Positions 51,239 through 60,812 of a stretch of DNA of 64,000 nucleotides are shown one piece after another (the stretch's first letter is position 1; each line of letters begins with the position of its first letter). Origin of the DNA: Nitrospira sp. SG-bin1 (GTDB lineage: Bacteria > Nitrospirota > Nitrospiria > Nitrospirales > Nitrospiraceae); contig LVWS01000032.1 in assembly GCA_002083365.1 (NCBI GenBank), positions 186,001 through 250,000 on the forward strand, given 5' to 3'. Under the pieces are notes generated by a model that saw only the letters and a program-made list of their open reading frames with translations, did not search any database and was not told the origin of the DNA. Both the position numbers and the translations under genes were made by a program.

Positions 51239-51607
51239 TCAGGCCATGCAGTCCGGACATTGCTCAGGTTCATGGTCGGACTCATATTCCTCCATGGTAA
51301 GCGGAAAGAGCGTCTCACAGGATCGGCAGTGCCGGATCTCGAAATAGGGGATGCCCTGCTCGTCGATTTCGGTGGGAAGAAGAAGCTCGTGAGGGTCGTA
51401 ACCCACGAGTCCTTCATCGCTGAACTTGACAACGGCGAGTCGATCGTTAAAAGCTTCAAAGGTGCCTTCTTGCCCTTTCCGAGCGAGCACATGCCCAAGG
51501 ACAAAGACCGGCTGTCCCTTACGCTTGATACGAAGGTCCTTCAGCCTGCGCTGGGAGGCAGTGGCACAGGCGAACTGACCGGCGGAAGTGGTACCGACCC
51601 ACGGCAT
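51239..51607 (-). CDS. Zinc-ribbon hypothetical protein
   Basis: 122 residues from ATG at 51607 (AAGG 6 bp upstream; a GTG at 51625 is in frame). The middle is beta-rich (VFVLGHVLARKGQEGTFEAF). The C-terminal zinc ribbon has HCRSCETLF and EQCPDCMA. Convergent with the secreted small protein. Role unknown; nucleic acid or protein binding is usual for such ribbons. Confidence 0.75.
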   Translation of the reverse strand: MPWVGTTSAGQFACATASQRRLKDLRIKRKGQPVFVLGHVLARKGQEGTFEAFNDRLAVVKFSDEGLVGYDPHELLLPTEIDEQGIPYFEIRHCRSCETLFPLTMEEYESDHEPEQCPDCMA

Positions 51608-51699
51608 AGAAGACCTTGTTGACACACCACTGATTAGGATCTAATCATAGACCGAAAAAAATCGTCAAGACCGGTCTTTCCACCAAGGAGCACGTGATC

Positions 51700-52050
51700 A
51701 TGGCGGACATTACCATCTATCAGAAACCGACCTGCACGACATGCCGGCAGGCCGTCCAGCTGCTCAAGGACAGCGGTAAGCCCTATACGGCGATCAACTA
51801 CTACGAGCGTCCCTTTACCAAAGGGCAGCTGAAAATTTTGCTGAAGAAGGCCGGCTTGTCCCCTCAAGACGTGCTTCGAACAAAAGAAGAGATTTATCGG
51901 GAACTTGGTCTTGGGACGAAGCAACTGTCAGACGATGCGCTCCTTGACCTGATGGTCAAACACCCCGATTTGATTCAACGGCCGATCGTGGAGAAAGGCG
52001 ACCAAGCCATTTTGGCAAGACCAGCCGACTCGATCAAGAAACTCCTGTGA
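51700..52050 (+). CDS. ArsC/Spx-family thioredoxin-fold protein
   Basis: 116 residues from ATG at 51700 (AAGGAG 9 bp upstream). Thioredoxin-like fold with CxxC (PTCTTCRQAVQLL), the ArsC-family segment YYERPFTKGQLKILLKKAGL, and LIQRPIVEKGDQAILARP with the Arg-Pro substrate site. Relatives reduce arsenate with glutathione/glutaredoxin or act as Spx-like regulators. CxxC with the retained RP site is closer to YffB/ArsC relatives; no ars genes nearby. Confidence 0.88.
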   Translation: MADITIYQKPTCTTCRQAVQLLKDSGKPYTAINYYERPFTKGQLKILLKKAGLSPQDVLRTKEEIYRELGLGTKQLSDDALLDLMVKHPDLIQRPIVEKGDQAILARPADSIKKLL

Positions 52051-52054
52051 CCCG

Positions 52055-53365
52055 TCAGGAGTGCTCGAACTCACTATACGCAACGATACGTCCTGTTTCA
52101 GCAAGAGATGGTTTGCGAGGTTCTAGCATGACCGACCCTCGTTTGACCTGGTTTCCCCCTGCTCCTTTGACATCGTACAATGCCCGATACGCTGCTTTGG
52201 TGACCAGGTCAAGCGAGGCTCCTGCATTCCCTGTTTCCGCAAATCCGATACTGGCTGTGATCACGAGCTCTTCATATCCAGATCGTGGACGCGATGACCG
52301 TACTCTTTCGAAAACACGATCGTGACGCCCCAAATAGATGGTCATGTGTTCCACGGCTTTGCGGATGTGTTCGAGTGCCACGAGGGTTTCCACTGCGGTT
52401 TTCTGAGAGAACAGAACCGTGAATTCCTCACCAGCCAGCCGAAAGACCTTTCCAGATCCGCCCGCAGCCATGACTCTTGGAGCCACAAGACGAAGGACCT
52501 GATCGCTGACCGATTTGCCATGCAGGTTTCCGTATTGTTTCACTTGGTCGAGGCCGACGACCGCGAGAACAAACTTCTTCCCGAGATTCGCCACAGCGCC
52601 CTCATAGGCCAGCTTGCCTAGGGCACCGGTCAGTTCGTCACGGTAACTGCGCTGATGCCATGCCTGGAGGAACGTCAGAAAGAGAATCAGACCGGCGGCA
52701 GAGAAGAAATTGGCGGCCGACCATCCCTCATGGTGTTTGTGAAATGCGACAAAGACGGCGAGTAATGCCCAAACCGTTCCACCATCCATCGGATTTTTAT
52801 CGACGGCATACCGTCCACTGATCAAGACCAAGGCGAGGCTAAATGCGAACAGAGCCGGCTGGGAAAGACTCGTCCAACCAGCCCCCTCCCGTATGGGAAC
52901 CAGCGGCTGTTGAAACACATGTGCAACACCGGCTGGATCCGATCGAGCGATCGCGAGTATCAAGAGAGGTTGGAACAGGATGAGTGCCAGGCGCAAGGCC
53001 CCAGGCCAGGCGGAAGGAGGATCTACTTTGATAAGAGAAAGGGCCAACAAGTTCAGTGGCACTAAGAACGCCGCTGCCGAAAACATCACCTGGCCAAATG
53101 ACTTGGGATCCGTCTCCGTCGGCGGCACCAGAATGACGGCACAGTCGGCAAATACAAGGATGATGAGCGAAAGAATCAAACGGCTACTCGATAGAAACCA
53201 GCCAAAGAATAACCCGAACGCCAGTACGATAAATGGAAGCGCGTGAACGAAACCCTGAACCCAGGGCGGCAAATCTCGTGGACGAAGGAAGCCGAGGGCG
53301 GCAAGAAAAATGATGCCTCCTGGCACAATGAAAGCAAGGAGCGATGTGACGATTGGAGGCATCAT
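52055..53365 (-). CDS. Membrane GGDEF protein with degenerate active site
   Basis: 436 residues. The N-terminal 250 residues contain about eight transmembrane helices (for example VTSLLAFIVPGGIIFLAALG and FVHALPFIVLAFGLFFGWF). A GGDEF domain follows: DELTGALGK start, VVGLDQVKQYGN with the metal Asp, and the signature site AGEEF in place of GG[D/E]EF. GTP cyclisation to c-di-GMP is possible but reduced; a c-di-GMP or GTP sensor is the alternative. No EAL domain. Confidence 0.87.
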   Translation of the reverse strand: MMPPIVTSLLAFIVPGGIIFLAALGFLRPRDLPPWVQGFVHALPFIVLAFGLFFGWFLSSSRLILSLIILVFADCAVILVPPTETDPKSFGQVMFSAAAFLVPLNLLALSLIKVDPPSAWPGALRLALILFQPLLILAIARSDPAGVAHVFQQPLVPIREGAGWTSLSQPALFAFSLALVLISGRYAVDKNPMDGGTVWALLAVFVAFHKHHEGWSAANFFSAAGLILFLTFLQAWHQRSYRDELTGALGKLAYEGAVANLGKKFVLAVVGLDQVKQYGNLHGKSVSDQVLRLVAPRVMAAGGSGKVFRLAGEEFTVLFSQKTAVETLVALEHIRKAVEHMTIYLGRHDRVFERVRSSRPRSGYEELVITASIGFAETGNAGASLDLVTKAAYRALYDVKGAGGNQVKRGSVMLEPRKPSLAETGRIVAYSEFEHS

Positions 53366-53565
53366 GTGCTGAGAAGAACAGCACCAGATGCCACCTCAAT
53401 GAGCGAGAACCGTACCAAGTTCCAGCAGGAAAACCGTGAAAAGACGGTTACAAGATATTGATTTTTAGCGAGATTACCGCAGTGTATCAGTGAACAGTTC
53501 GCCCGAATCAGGATAGTGCCATGAGAATCAACGTTTTGTTCCGTTTTGAACGGGTGCGAGACGGT

Positions 53566-54777
53566 TCATTGCTCGGATAGGGGTTCAGTGGGGATCCAAT
53601 CAATAGTCCGCTTTTTTGGATCAATAGTAAAGGCGACTTTGCCGTCCAACGCGTCCAGCAGCAGCTCTCCCACCAAGATTCGCCTCCATCCCTTCAGGAG
53701 CGGCAGATCTAAGGCCGATCGATCCGTCTTCGCGTCGATCAACTCCTGGAGGTCCCCCGTCGTCGCCAACAAGGTCGGGGCGATCTCTTCTTCGAGGGCG
53801 CGCGCCTTGACGATCGCCTGAAGCAGCTCCACAAACCCGTTCCATTCCGGCTCAGGTTTTCGCTCCTTGGTGAGCACCGGCCAGGCCGAGGGGGGAAGCG
53901 CGAGCGCCGCTTGCATCGTGGCGAGAATCGATTCGCCGTTACGGTCGATCTCTGACGTATGAAGGCCCCTTACTTTTCGCAACTCATCCTGATGGCGTGG
54001 AGGATGTCGCGCCAACTGTAGTAATACTTCGTCACGGACGACCCGGCTCCGTGGCACATTTCTCCGTTTCGCCTCCCCCTCTCGCCAGGCGGCCAGCTCC
54101 CGAAGCACCGCGACCGATTTGGGCTTCAGCTGATCCCATCCTCGTATCCGCTGGTAGCGTTCTTGCGGTTCGCGTCGTGTCTCGCCGACGACACCCTCAA
54201 GACGTGAAAACTCCTCATGGGCCCACTGCAGTCTGCCCAGTTTCGAGAGGCGGTTGTGCAGATGGTCATGGATGGGCAGCAAAAACGTCACGTCCTCGAG
54301 TGCGTAGGCCAATTGGTCCTGGGACAAGGGGCGCGCGCTCCAATTCGTAAAGGTATGAGCCTTGTCCAGCCTTGTTCCATGCACCCGTTGAACTAGGTTG
54401 GCATAAGCGACCTGCGGACCAAAACCGACCATCGCCGCGGCGATCTGGGTATCGAAGAACGGTTTGGGGATCTGCCCGGCGTGGAGGGCAAACAGGTCCA
54501 GGTCTTGCCGTCCCGCATGCACAACCTTTTGAATCCGCACGTCGCAGACAATCTCCCAAAATCCGTCAAGGACCTTCCCTGACTGAACGGCCGGGAAGTC
54601 GATGACGGCGGCCGTGTGGTCGGTCGCCACTTGAATGAGTTCGAGCTTCGGCACGAAACTTTCTTCACCCACGAATTCCGTATCGAGCGCCAGGCGCGGG
54701 CTGTCCCGCAGTTGCTCACACAATTCGCTGAGCGCGTTTGTGCTCGTGATGTAGTGATATGGACTAGGCATCGTCAC
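53566..54777 (-). CDS. rnd: Ribonuclease D
   Basis: 403 residues. 3'-5' exoribonuclease in tRNA maturation. DEDD catalytic residues: LALDTEFVGEE, VHAGRQDLDLF and the YALEDVTFLLPI motif with the Tyr/Asp. HRDC-type helices follow (QLKPKSVAVLRELAAWREGEA; PPRHQDELRKVRGLH). Full length. Begins 7 bp after the J-domain gene on the same strand. Confidence 0.93.
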   Translation of the reverse strand: MTMPSPYHYITSTNALSELCEQLRDSPRLALDTEFVGEESFVPKLELIQVATDHTAAVIDFPAVQSGKVLDGFWEIVCDVRIQKVVHAGRQDLDLFALHAGQIPKPFFDTQIAAAMVGFGPQVAYANLVQRVHGTRLDKAHTFTNWSARPLSQDQLAYALEDVTFLLPIHDHLHNRLSKLGRLQWAHEEFSRLEGVVGETRREPQERYQRIRGWDQLKPKSVAVLRELAAWREGEAKRRNVPRSRVVRDEVLLQLARHPPRHQDELRKVRGLHTSEIDRNGESILATMQAALALPPSAWPVLTKERKPEPEWNGFVELLQAIVKARALEEEIAPTLLATTGDLQELIDAKTDRSALDLPLLKGWRRILVGELLLDALDGKVAFTIDPKKRTIDWIPTEPLSEQ

Positions 54778-54784
54778 AGGTGCG

Positions 54785-55414
54785 TTACTCGGAAGGGCTG
54801 TAGCGGCGATCCGGAGGCAACATCGGCTCCGTATTGCTGAGACTGAGGTATTCCTTCAGAAACTGATAGGCGTCCAACATGCGGCGAAGTTCCGGTTCAG
54901 AGCTGCGATCGCCGTTGTTCGCATCGGGGTGGAGTTGCTTCGCCTTGCTTCGAAACGCGGTGGTGACATCGGCCAGAGAACTGCCGAACTCCACCCCCAT
55001 AATAGCGTAGGCGTCCATCGCGTTATTCACGCCATGTGGATTCTCCGACGGCGCCCCTGCTCCACCGGCGGCTTTGAGCATATCGGCGAGACTGATCCGC
55101 TTGCGGCGCCGCCGGGGACGCTCCCGAATTTCGCTGTCGAACTCATCCCATCGCTCTTCGACGAATTCCAGCCTGGACTCCAGACGCATGGCCCCGGCCA
55201 AATCCCGAATCACATCCAATTCTTCCTCGATCTCGAGGAGCGATTTGATGATTTCCTCGAGTCCCTGTTCCACCTGGAAAAACCCGTCGACACGGGCTTC
55301 CATCATCGTCTCGACGGCGCAATCCATGCTGTCTTCAGTCTTTGAACGCAATGATCCGATTCGTTTTTGCATCCCGCTACGGAATTTCAGAAACTTCGCG
55401 GTCGAAAAGGGCAT
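54785..55414 (-). CDS. J-domain (DnaJ-like) protein
   Basis: 209 residues. First 100: helical and acidic (GLEEIIKSLLEIEEELDVIR), a probable coiled coil; then a basic stretch RERPRRRRKRI. The C-terminal J domain has DAYAIMGVEFGSSLADVTTA and the HPD motif in KQLHPDANNGD. It would recruit and stimulate DnaK for specific clients. Co-transcribed with RNase D. Confidence 0.85.
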   Translation of the reverse strand: MPFSTAKFLKFRSGMQKRIGSLRSKTEDSMDCAVETMMEARVDGFFQVEQGLEEIIKSLLEIEEELDVIRDLAGAMRLESRLEFVEERWDEFDSEIRERPRRRRKRISLADMLKAAGGAGAPSENPHGVNNAMDAYAIMGVEFGSSLADVTTAFRSKAKQLHPDANNGDRSSEPELRRMLDAYQFLKEYLSLSNTEPMLPPDRRYSPSE

Positions 55415-55513
55415 GGTCTGTCAGCTTCTGAGAAAGGGGTATTCTACCACAGCTTGAACGACGGCCTGAAGACCGCCACGATCTTCTTTTTCGGGGGAAT
55501 ATTGTGGGAGTGT

Positions 55514-56956
55514 TTACTCGAGGGTGGGCAGATCGTCCGCCTTGGCCCTTCTTCTGGCCACCCCGCTGGCGCGGGCCGCCGCAGCGACCGCCCGCGCCAC
55601 ACGCGGGACGACTTCCTTGTCAAACACGCTGGGAATGATATAGTCCTCGCTCAGAGTCCCTTCCGGAATCACGTGGGCAATGGCCTGGGCTGCGGCCAAC
55701 TTCATCGCCTCGTTGATTTGGCTGGCCTGCACATCGAGCGCGCCCCGAAAGATCCCGGGAAACGCGAGTGCATTGTTGATTTGATTCGGATAATCGGATC
55801 GCCCGGTCGCAAAGATAGCGGCGTGAGTCGCCCCTACTTCCGGAGGAACCTCCGGATCCGGGTTAGCCAAGGCAAAGACGATTCGATCCCGGACCATGAG
55901 ATTGAGATCGTCCGCAGTCACGACATTCCCGACCGACAGCCCGATAAAGACATCGGCATCCTTCAACGCATCGCGCAACGTGCCTCTCGGGCGGTCCCGC
56001 GTCAAACAGGCCCGCAGATCGGCTCGGCAGGCACGCAGTTGCTCGGCTTCTCCGTACAGGATGATGCCTTCCTTGTCGCATCCCAATACATGGGCCGCAC
56101 CGGCGGCCAACAACATGCGGCAGCATGCGGTTCCCGCGGCACCGAGACCGTTGACGACAATCCGAGCCTGTTCCAGCTGTTTACCGGTCACCCTGAGCGC
56201 ATTGGTCAATGCCGCCAGCAGGACCACCGCCGTGCCATGCTGGTCGTCGTGCATGACGGGGATATCGAGCACTTGCTTTAGTGTGCGCTCGATCTCGAAG
56301 CAGCGGGGCGCGCTGATGTCTTCTAAATTGATGCCGCCGAACCCCGGTGCGATTCCTTGGACAATCCGAACGATCTCGTCCGGTTCCTGCGTGTGCACAC
56401 AAATCGGCCAGGCATCGATGCCGGCCAGCTCTTTAAAGAGCATCACCTTCCCTTCCATGACCGGGAGAGCCGCTTCCGGACCGAGATTGCCCAAGCCCAA
56501 CACCGCGGAGCCGTCCGAGACGACGGCCACGCTATTGCTCTTGCTCGTAAAGGTATAAACTTTGGACTTGTCTTTCGCGATTGCGTGAGCCACACGGCCG
56601 ACCCCAGGGGTATAGACCATGGACAACACGTTTCTGGTACTGATCGGAAACTTGCTGCTCACACGAATCTTACCTCCGAGATGGAGGAGAAAAATCCGGT
56701 CGGACGCCGACAGGACGGTGACGTCCGGCAATTCATTCAACCGCGCCAGAACTTTCTCGCCGTGCTCCTCACTCTGCACGTCGAAGGTGATATCTCGCAC
56801 CATGCGTGTCCTGGTCGCCGATACGATGTCGACGGCGCCCAAATTGGCCTGTTCTTCCGCCAGCAGGGCCGCTACTTTGGCGAACATACCCGGCTTATTC
56901 GCGAGTTCCAGTCGGACGGTCAGCCGGTAATTGGAGTATGGACCGATGTCTCTCAT
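55514..56956 (-). CDS. NAD(P)-dependent malic enzyme with N-terminal ACT domain
   Basis: 480 residues. Oxidatively decarboxylates malate to pyruvate and CO2. The ACT regulatory domain is at residues 9-85 (YRLTVRLELANKPGMFAKVA). The malic domain has VYTPGVGRVAHAIA, MEGKVMLFKELAGIDAWPI and DDQHGTAVVLLAALTNA. The NAD-binding part has VVNGLGAAGTACCRMLLAAG. The ACT domain suggests allosteric control by an amino acid. With pyruvate carboxylase it could form a pyruvate-malate-oxaloacetate interchange. Confidence 0.95.
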   Translation of the reverse strand: MRDIGPYSNYRLTVRLELANKPGMFAKVAALLAEEQANLGAVDIVSATRTRMVRDITFDVQSEEHGEKVLARLNELPDVTVLSASDRIFLLHLGGKIRVSSKFPISTRNVLSMVYTPGVGRVAHAIAKDKSKVYTFTSKSNSVAVVSDGSAVLGLGNLGPEAALPVMEGKVMLFKELAGIDAWPICVHTQEPDEIVRIVQGIAPGFGGINLEDISAPRCFEIERTLKQVLDIPVMHDDQHGTAVVLLAALTNALRVTGKQLEQARIVVNGLGAAGTACCRMLLAAGAAHVLGCDKEGIILYGEAEQLRACRADLRACLTRDRPRGTLRDALKDADVFIGLSVGNVVTADDLNLMVRDRIVFALANPDPEVPPEVGATHAAIFATGRSDYPNQINNALAFPGIFRGALDVQASQINEAMKLAAAQAIAHVIPEGTLSEDYIIPSVFDKEVVPRVARAVAAAARASGVARRRAKADDLPTLE

Positions 56957-57097
56957 TCATGTCCTCCCCGTCTAGACTACCATAACTTCTGCTCACGGCC
57001 AGTTAAACGGGTAGTAAGAAAACCGGAAATCCCGCCGTCAACGGCTCTTTTCAGGACTCCGTTGACGCTGTTCCAGCCACGATGCTAGGTTGGCTAT

Positions 57098-60000
57098 ATG
57101 TCAGCTCCTTCGGGCACACGGACTCCCAATCGACTCGTTCATGAAACGAGTCCCTATCTCCTGCAACATGCCTACAACCCCGTGGATTGGTACCCCTGGG
57201 GACCGGAAGCCTTGCAGGCGGCCAAAGAAAAGAATCGTCCCATCTTGCTCTCGATCGGCTATTCCGCCTGTCACTGGTGCCACGTGATGGAACGCGAGTC
57301 TTTTGAGGACGATGCGATTGCCGAGCTCATGAATCGATGGTTTATCTGCATCAAGGTCGACCGGGAGGAGCGGCCCGATCTCGATGAGATTTACATGGCC
57401 GCCACCGTGGCGATGAACCACGGTCAGGGTGGTTGGCCGATGACGGTATTTCTGACGCCGGCCCAGGAGCCGTTTTTCGCCGGAACCTATTTCCCTCCGG
57501 AAGACCGTTGGGGCCGACCTGGGTTTGCCAGCGTCCTAAAAAAGATTGCGGATTATTGGGACACCCGTCCATCGGAAATCCGGGATCAGGCCAAGGAGTT
57601 GACGGCACAACTACAAGGTTCAAGAGGGACTCTCTCTCCCATCTCCATCAGCGAATCGGTGCTGGAAGAAGCGGTCGCCCAATTCGCGGACGATTTCGAT
57701 GAAACCCACGGTGGATTCGGAACGGCGCCCAAGTTTCCCCCGGCGATGGGATTGTCGTTCTTACTGCGAAGTCATCGGCGCTCGCGCAATGCCCACACGC
57801 TCAAGATGGTCACCACAACCCTCGACATGATGGCTGCCGGCGGCATCTACGACCACATTGGCGGCGGTTTTGCGCGTTATTCCACAGACGCACGATGGCT
57901 GGTGCCGCATTTCGAGAAAATGCTCTATGACAACGCGCTGTTGGCGCGCGTGTACGTCGAGGCTTATCAAGTCACCAAGAAATCTGCCTATCGGCAAGTG
58001 GCGACCGAGGTGCTCGACTATGTGCGTCGCGAAATGACGGGACCGGAAGGTGGTTTCTACTCATCGACGGATGCCGACTCCGAGGGTGTCGAGGGGAAGT
58101 TTTTCGTCTGGACCCCCACCGAGGTGCGGAATGTCCTCCAGAACGACGAAGATGCACGGCGATTCTGCGCGCTGTACGACATCACGGAATCGGGCAATTG
58201 GGAACATACGAACATCCCCAATCGCCTTCGTCCGCTCGAAGAGGTGGCCCGGCAGCTGAATCTGACCACCGATGAGTTGTTGGAAAGCGCGTCCCGTGCC
58301 AAGCCGCTGTTATATGAAGCCCGCCGACATCGTGTCTCACCAGGTCTGGATGACAAGGTGATCACCGCCTGGAACGGCATGATGCTGTCGGCCATGGCCG
58401 AAGCAGCCCGCGTCTTCGGACACACCGCCTATCTCGAGAGCGCTCAACGAACCGCCGACTTTCTGCTTCACAGCCATACCAAACCGGACGACCGATTATT
58501 GCGCACATCCCGCGGCGGCCGCGCCCACCTCGAGGCGTACCTTGAAGACTATGCGTACCTGACAGAGGGGTTGCTGGATCTCTATGAAGCCGGTTCCGCT
58601 GAATCATATCTCCACGCCGCGGCACGACTGGCGGAATACGTGATCAGCGATTTTATGGACCAGGAACAGGGCGGATTTTTCACGACCGCGAAACAGCATG
58701 AATCCCTCATCCTCCGCCACCGGGAGGGTATGGACGGAGCCACTCCGAGCGCCAACGCCGTTGCCGCGTCGGCGCTCGCCAGACTGTCGTTTCATTTCGA
58801 TCGCGAAGATTGGCGCCGCGCCGCGACCGCCGCCATACGCGCCCACGGCCGGCAAATATCCCGTTACCCGCGTGCATTCGCCAAAAGTCTGGCCGTCGTC
58901 GATTTTTTGACCGAAGGACCAGTTGAAGTGGCCATCGTGGGCGATGAGCCGCAGAACAGCCTTCGCGCACTTCGTGACGCAGTGGCACAGTGCTATCTTC
59001 CCAACCGCATCGTGGCGACCGGCTCCCCGGGAGAGCCATCTTCTCTCCCACTCTTAAAGGATAGACCGACCGTTTCCGGCAAGCCCACGTTGTACATTTG
59101 TCGAAACTACACCTGCCGGCAGCCGATCACCGACCCCCGTTCCGTCGCCGATGCATTGCGGAACGATCAGCCTGGCTCGATGGATCGCCGAGCCGGGCCG
59201 AAACTGCTGCAGGGGGCCAGCCTCCCTGGAAACGCCACCGTTCAAGGAACGGCGACTTATGCGTCCCGCATGATGGCGCGTGCCGGCGAAGCGGGATTGG
59301 CACGAGGCTTTACCCTGCTCGGAGCGACCGGCCTGACCACGACACGACTGGGGTTTGGAACATACCGCGTCGATATGCAAAGTCCCGAACACCGGGATGC
59401 ATTGAGGAAGGCGCTGCGAGAATCGTGCAACCTCATCGACACCTCGACGAATTACACCGACGGCGACAGCGAGCGACTGGTGGGATCCGTGCTGGCCGAA
59501 CTGGTGGCATCGGGTGAAATCCGCCGCGACGAAATCATCGTGGTCTCCAAAATAGGGTATATTCAAGGGCAGAATCTCAAACTGGCTCAAGCCAACGAAC
59601 AATCGGGGCGCCCGTACCCCGAACTGGTGAAGTACGGAGACGGCATGTGGCATTGCCTCCATCCGGAATTCTTGGCGGACCAGCTGGCGCTGTCCCTGGA
59701 TCGTCTGGGACTTGCCACGCTCGATATCTGCCTCTTGCATAATCCTGAATATTTTCTTTTGGAAGCGACGCATCGCGGGGGAGAAGATCTGGAAAAACTC
59801 CGAGGCGACTTCTATGCCCGGCTCGAACGGGCGTTCATCTACTTCGAGACGCAAATCAAGGCTGGGCGTCTTCAGTTTTACGGGGTGTCGTCGAACACCG
59901 TGACCTCTGCCGCCGACGACCCGGCTGCGACTTCGCTCGGACGGATGGTGGAGGCCGCCGAAGCCGCCGCTCGATCCGCCGGCGCGCCCAACCATCATTT

Positions 60001-60778
60001 TCGAGTGCTGCAATGCCCGATGAATCTCTTCGAGGCCGGAGCCGCCAGAACCGCCAACACCGGCCCGTCGAAGGATCAGACCGTGTTGGAATATGCCCGA
60101 CAGAATCATATCGCGGTGTTGGTGAACAGGCCCTTGAACGCCATGGTGGCTCCGAACACCATGTTACGGCTGGCCGATCTGCCGCTCGAAGATCCCCCCA
60201 TCGATATCGATCGCTCTCTGAGCTCGGTAAGCGCTCTCGAGCAGGAATACCGTTCATCCCTTGCGCCGGCGGTGCCGCCGACCGGGTCGGGGGCAGCGCC
60301 GGCCGAATTCTTCAACTGGTCTTCCGAGTTGCAACGCATCCGTCCACAGATTCAGGGGCTCGAACATTGGGAACAGATTGAACATCGCATGATCGCGCCA
60401 CAAATCAATCACGTCTTACAGCTGCTCTCACATCAGCTTTCCGGAGACGTCGCCGAACAATGGGAACGTTGGCGTCAGCGCTACATCCCTGAGCTGTTGA
60501 CGTTGCTGCGCGGGTTCCGGCGCGAAGCGACCTTGAAAAGCCATGCGCAAACGGAACGAGTCTCTCGAGCAATCGATCCGCTCCTGCCGGTGTCGCACCG
60601 CGCCGCTTCGCTGTCCCAAAAAATGTTGTGGCTCCTTGCGAGTACGCCTGGAGTCACCTGCGTGTTGAACGGCATGCGATCACCGGGATACGTGACGGAT
60701 GCCTTGACGATCTTACGATGGGAACCGATCAACGATACCCGGCCGATCTATGAAGAAGCGATGACGCGTCCTCAATGA
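57098..60778 (+). CDS. DUF255/YyaL thioredoxin-domain protein fused to an aldo-keto reductase
   Basis: 1226 residues, almost twice the usual 650-700 of YyaL proteins. Residues 11-170: DUF255 thioredoxin-like domain with SIGYSACHWCHVMERESF. Residues about 200-700: the (alpha/alpha) barrel-like YyaL domain (GGFGTAPKFPPAMGL; DNALLARVYVEAYQ). Residues about 735-1024: a complete aldo-keto reductase barrel with Asp and Tyr in NLIDTSTNYTDGD, Lys in VVSKIGYI and His in LLHNPEYF. A helical tail follows. The frame is continuous with no stop, so it is a real fusion or a read-through joint. YyaL-type proteins have unclear, possibly redox or sugar-related, roles. The reductase suggests a substrate handed from the first domain. 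Confidence 0.9.
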   Translation: MSAPSGTRTPNRLVHETSPYLLQHAYNPVDWYPWGPEALQAAKEKNRPILLSIGYSACHWCHVMERESFEDDAIAELMNRWFICIKVDREERPDLDEIYMAATVAMNHGQGGWPMTVFLTPAQEPFFAGTYFPPEDRWGRPGFASVLKKIADYWDTRPSEIRDQAKELTAQLQGSRGTLSPISISESVLEEAVAQFADDFDETHGGFGTAPKFPPAMGLSFLLRSHRRSRNAHTLKMVTTTLDMMAAGGIYDHIGGGFARYSTDARWLVPHFEKMLYDNALLARVYVEAYQVTKKSAYRQVATEVLDYVRREMTGPEGGFYSSTDADSEGVEGKFFVWTPTEVRNVLQNDEDARRFCALYDITESGNWEHTNIPNRLRPLEEVARQLNLTTDELLESASRAKPLLYEARRHRVSPGLDDKVITAWNGMMLSAMAEAARVFGHTAYLESAQRTADFLLHSHTKPDDRLLRTSRGGRAHLEAYLEDYAYLTEGLLDLYEAGSAESYLHAAARLAEYVISDFMDQEQGGFFTTAKQHESLILRHREGMDGATPSANAVAASALARLSFHFDREDWRRAATAAIRAHGRQISRYPRAFAKSLAVVDFLTEGPVEVAIVGDEPQNSLRALRDAVAQCYLPNRIVATGSPGEPSSLPLLKDRPTVSGKPTLYICRNYTCRQPITDPRSVADALRNDQPGSMDRRAGPKLLQGASLPGNATVQGTATYASRMMARAGEAGLARGFTLLGATGLTTTRLGFGTYRVDMQSPEHRDALRKALRESCNLIDTSTNYTDGDSERLVGSVLAELVASGEIRRDEIIVVSKIGYIQGQNLKLAQANEQSGRPYPELVKYGDGMWHCLHPEFLADQLALSLDRLGLATLDICLLHNPEYFLLEATHRGGEDLEKLRGDFYARLERAFIYFETQIKAGRLQFYGVSSNTVTSAADDPAATSLGRMVEAAEAAARSAGAPNHHFRVLQCPMNLFEAGAARTANTGPSKDQTVLEYARQNHIAVLVNRPLNAMVAPNTMLRLADLPLEDPPIDIDRSLSSVSALEQEYRSSLAPAVPPTGSGAAPAEFFNWSSELQRIRPQIQGLEHWEQIEHRMIAPQINHVLQLLSHQLSGDVAEQWERWRQRYIPELLTLLRGFRREATLKSHAQTERVSRAIDPLLPVSHRAASLSQKMLWLLASTPGVTCVLNGMRSPGYVTDALTILRWEPINDTRPIYEEAMTRPQ

Positions 60779-60812
60779 CGATCGGCTGTCCTTCACTCGG
60801 AGGGAGTGACCT

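Noticed and set aside
55440..55470. TAGAAT as promoter of the J-domain/RNase D pair
   Set aside because: No acceptable -35 at 15-19 bp; not strong enough to list.
59054..60109. 351-codon minus-strand frame opposite the aldo-keto reductase part
   Set aside because: The plus-strand frame has the intact catalytic tetrad; the antisense frame shows no domain.
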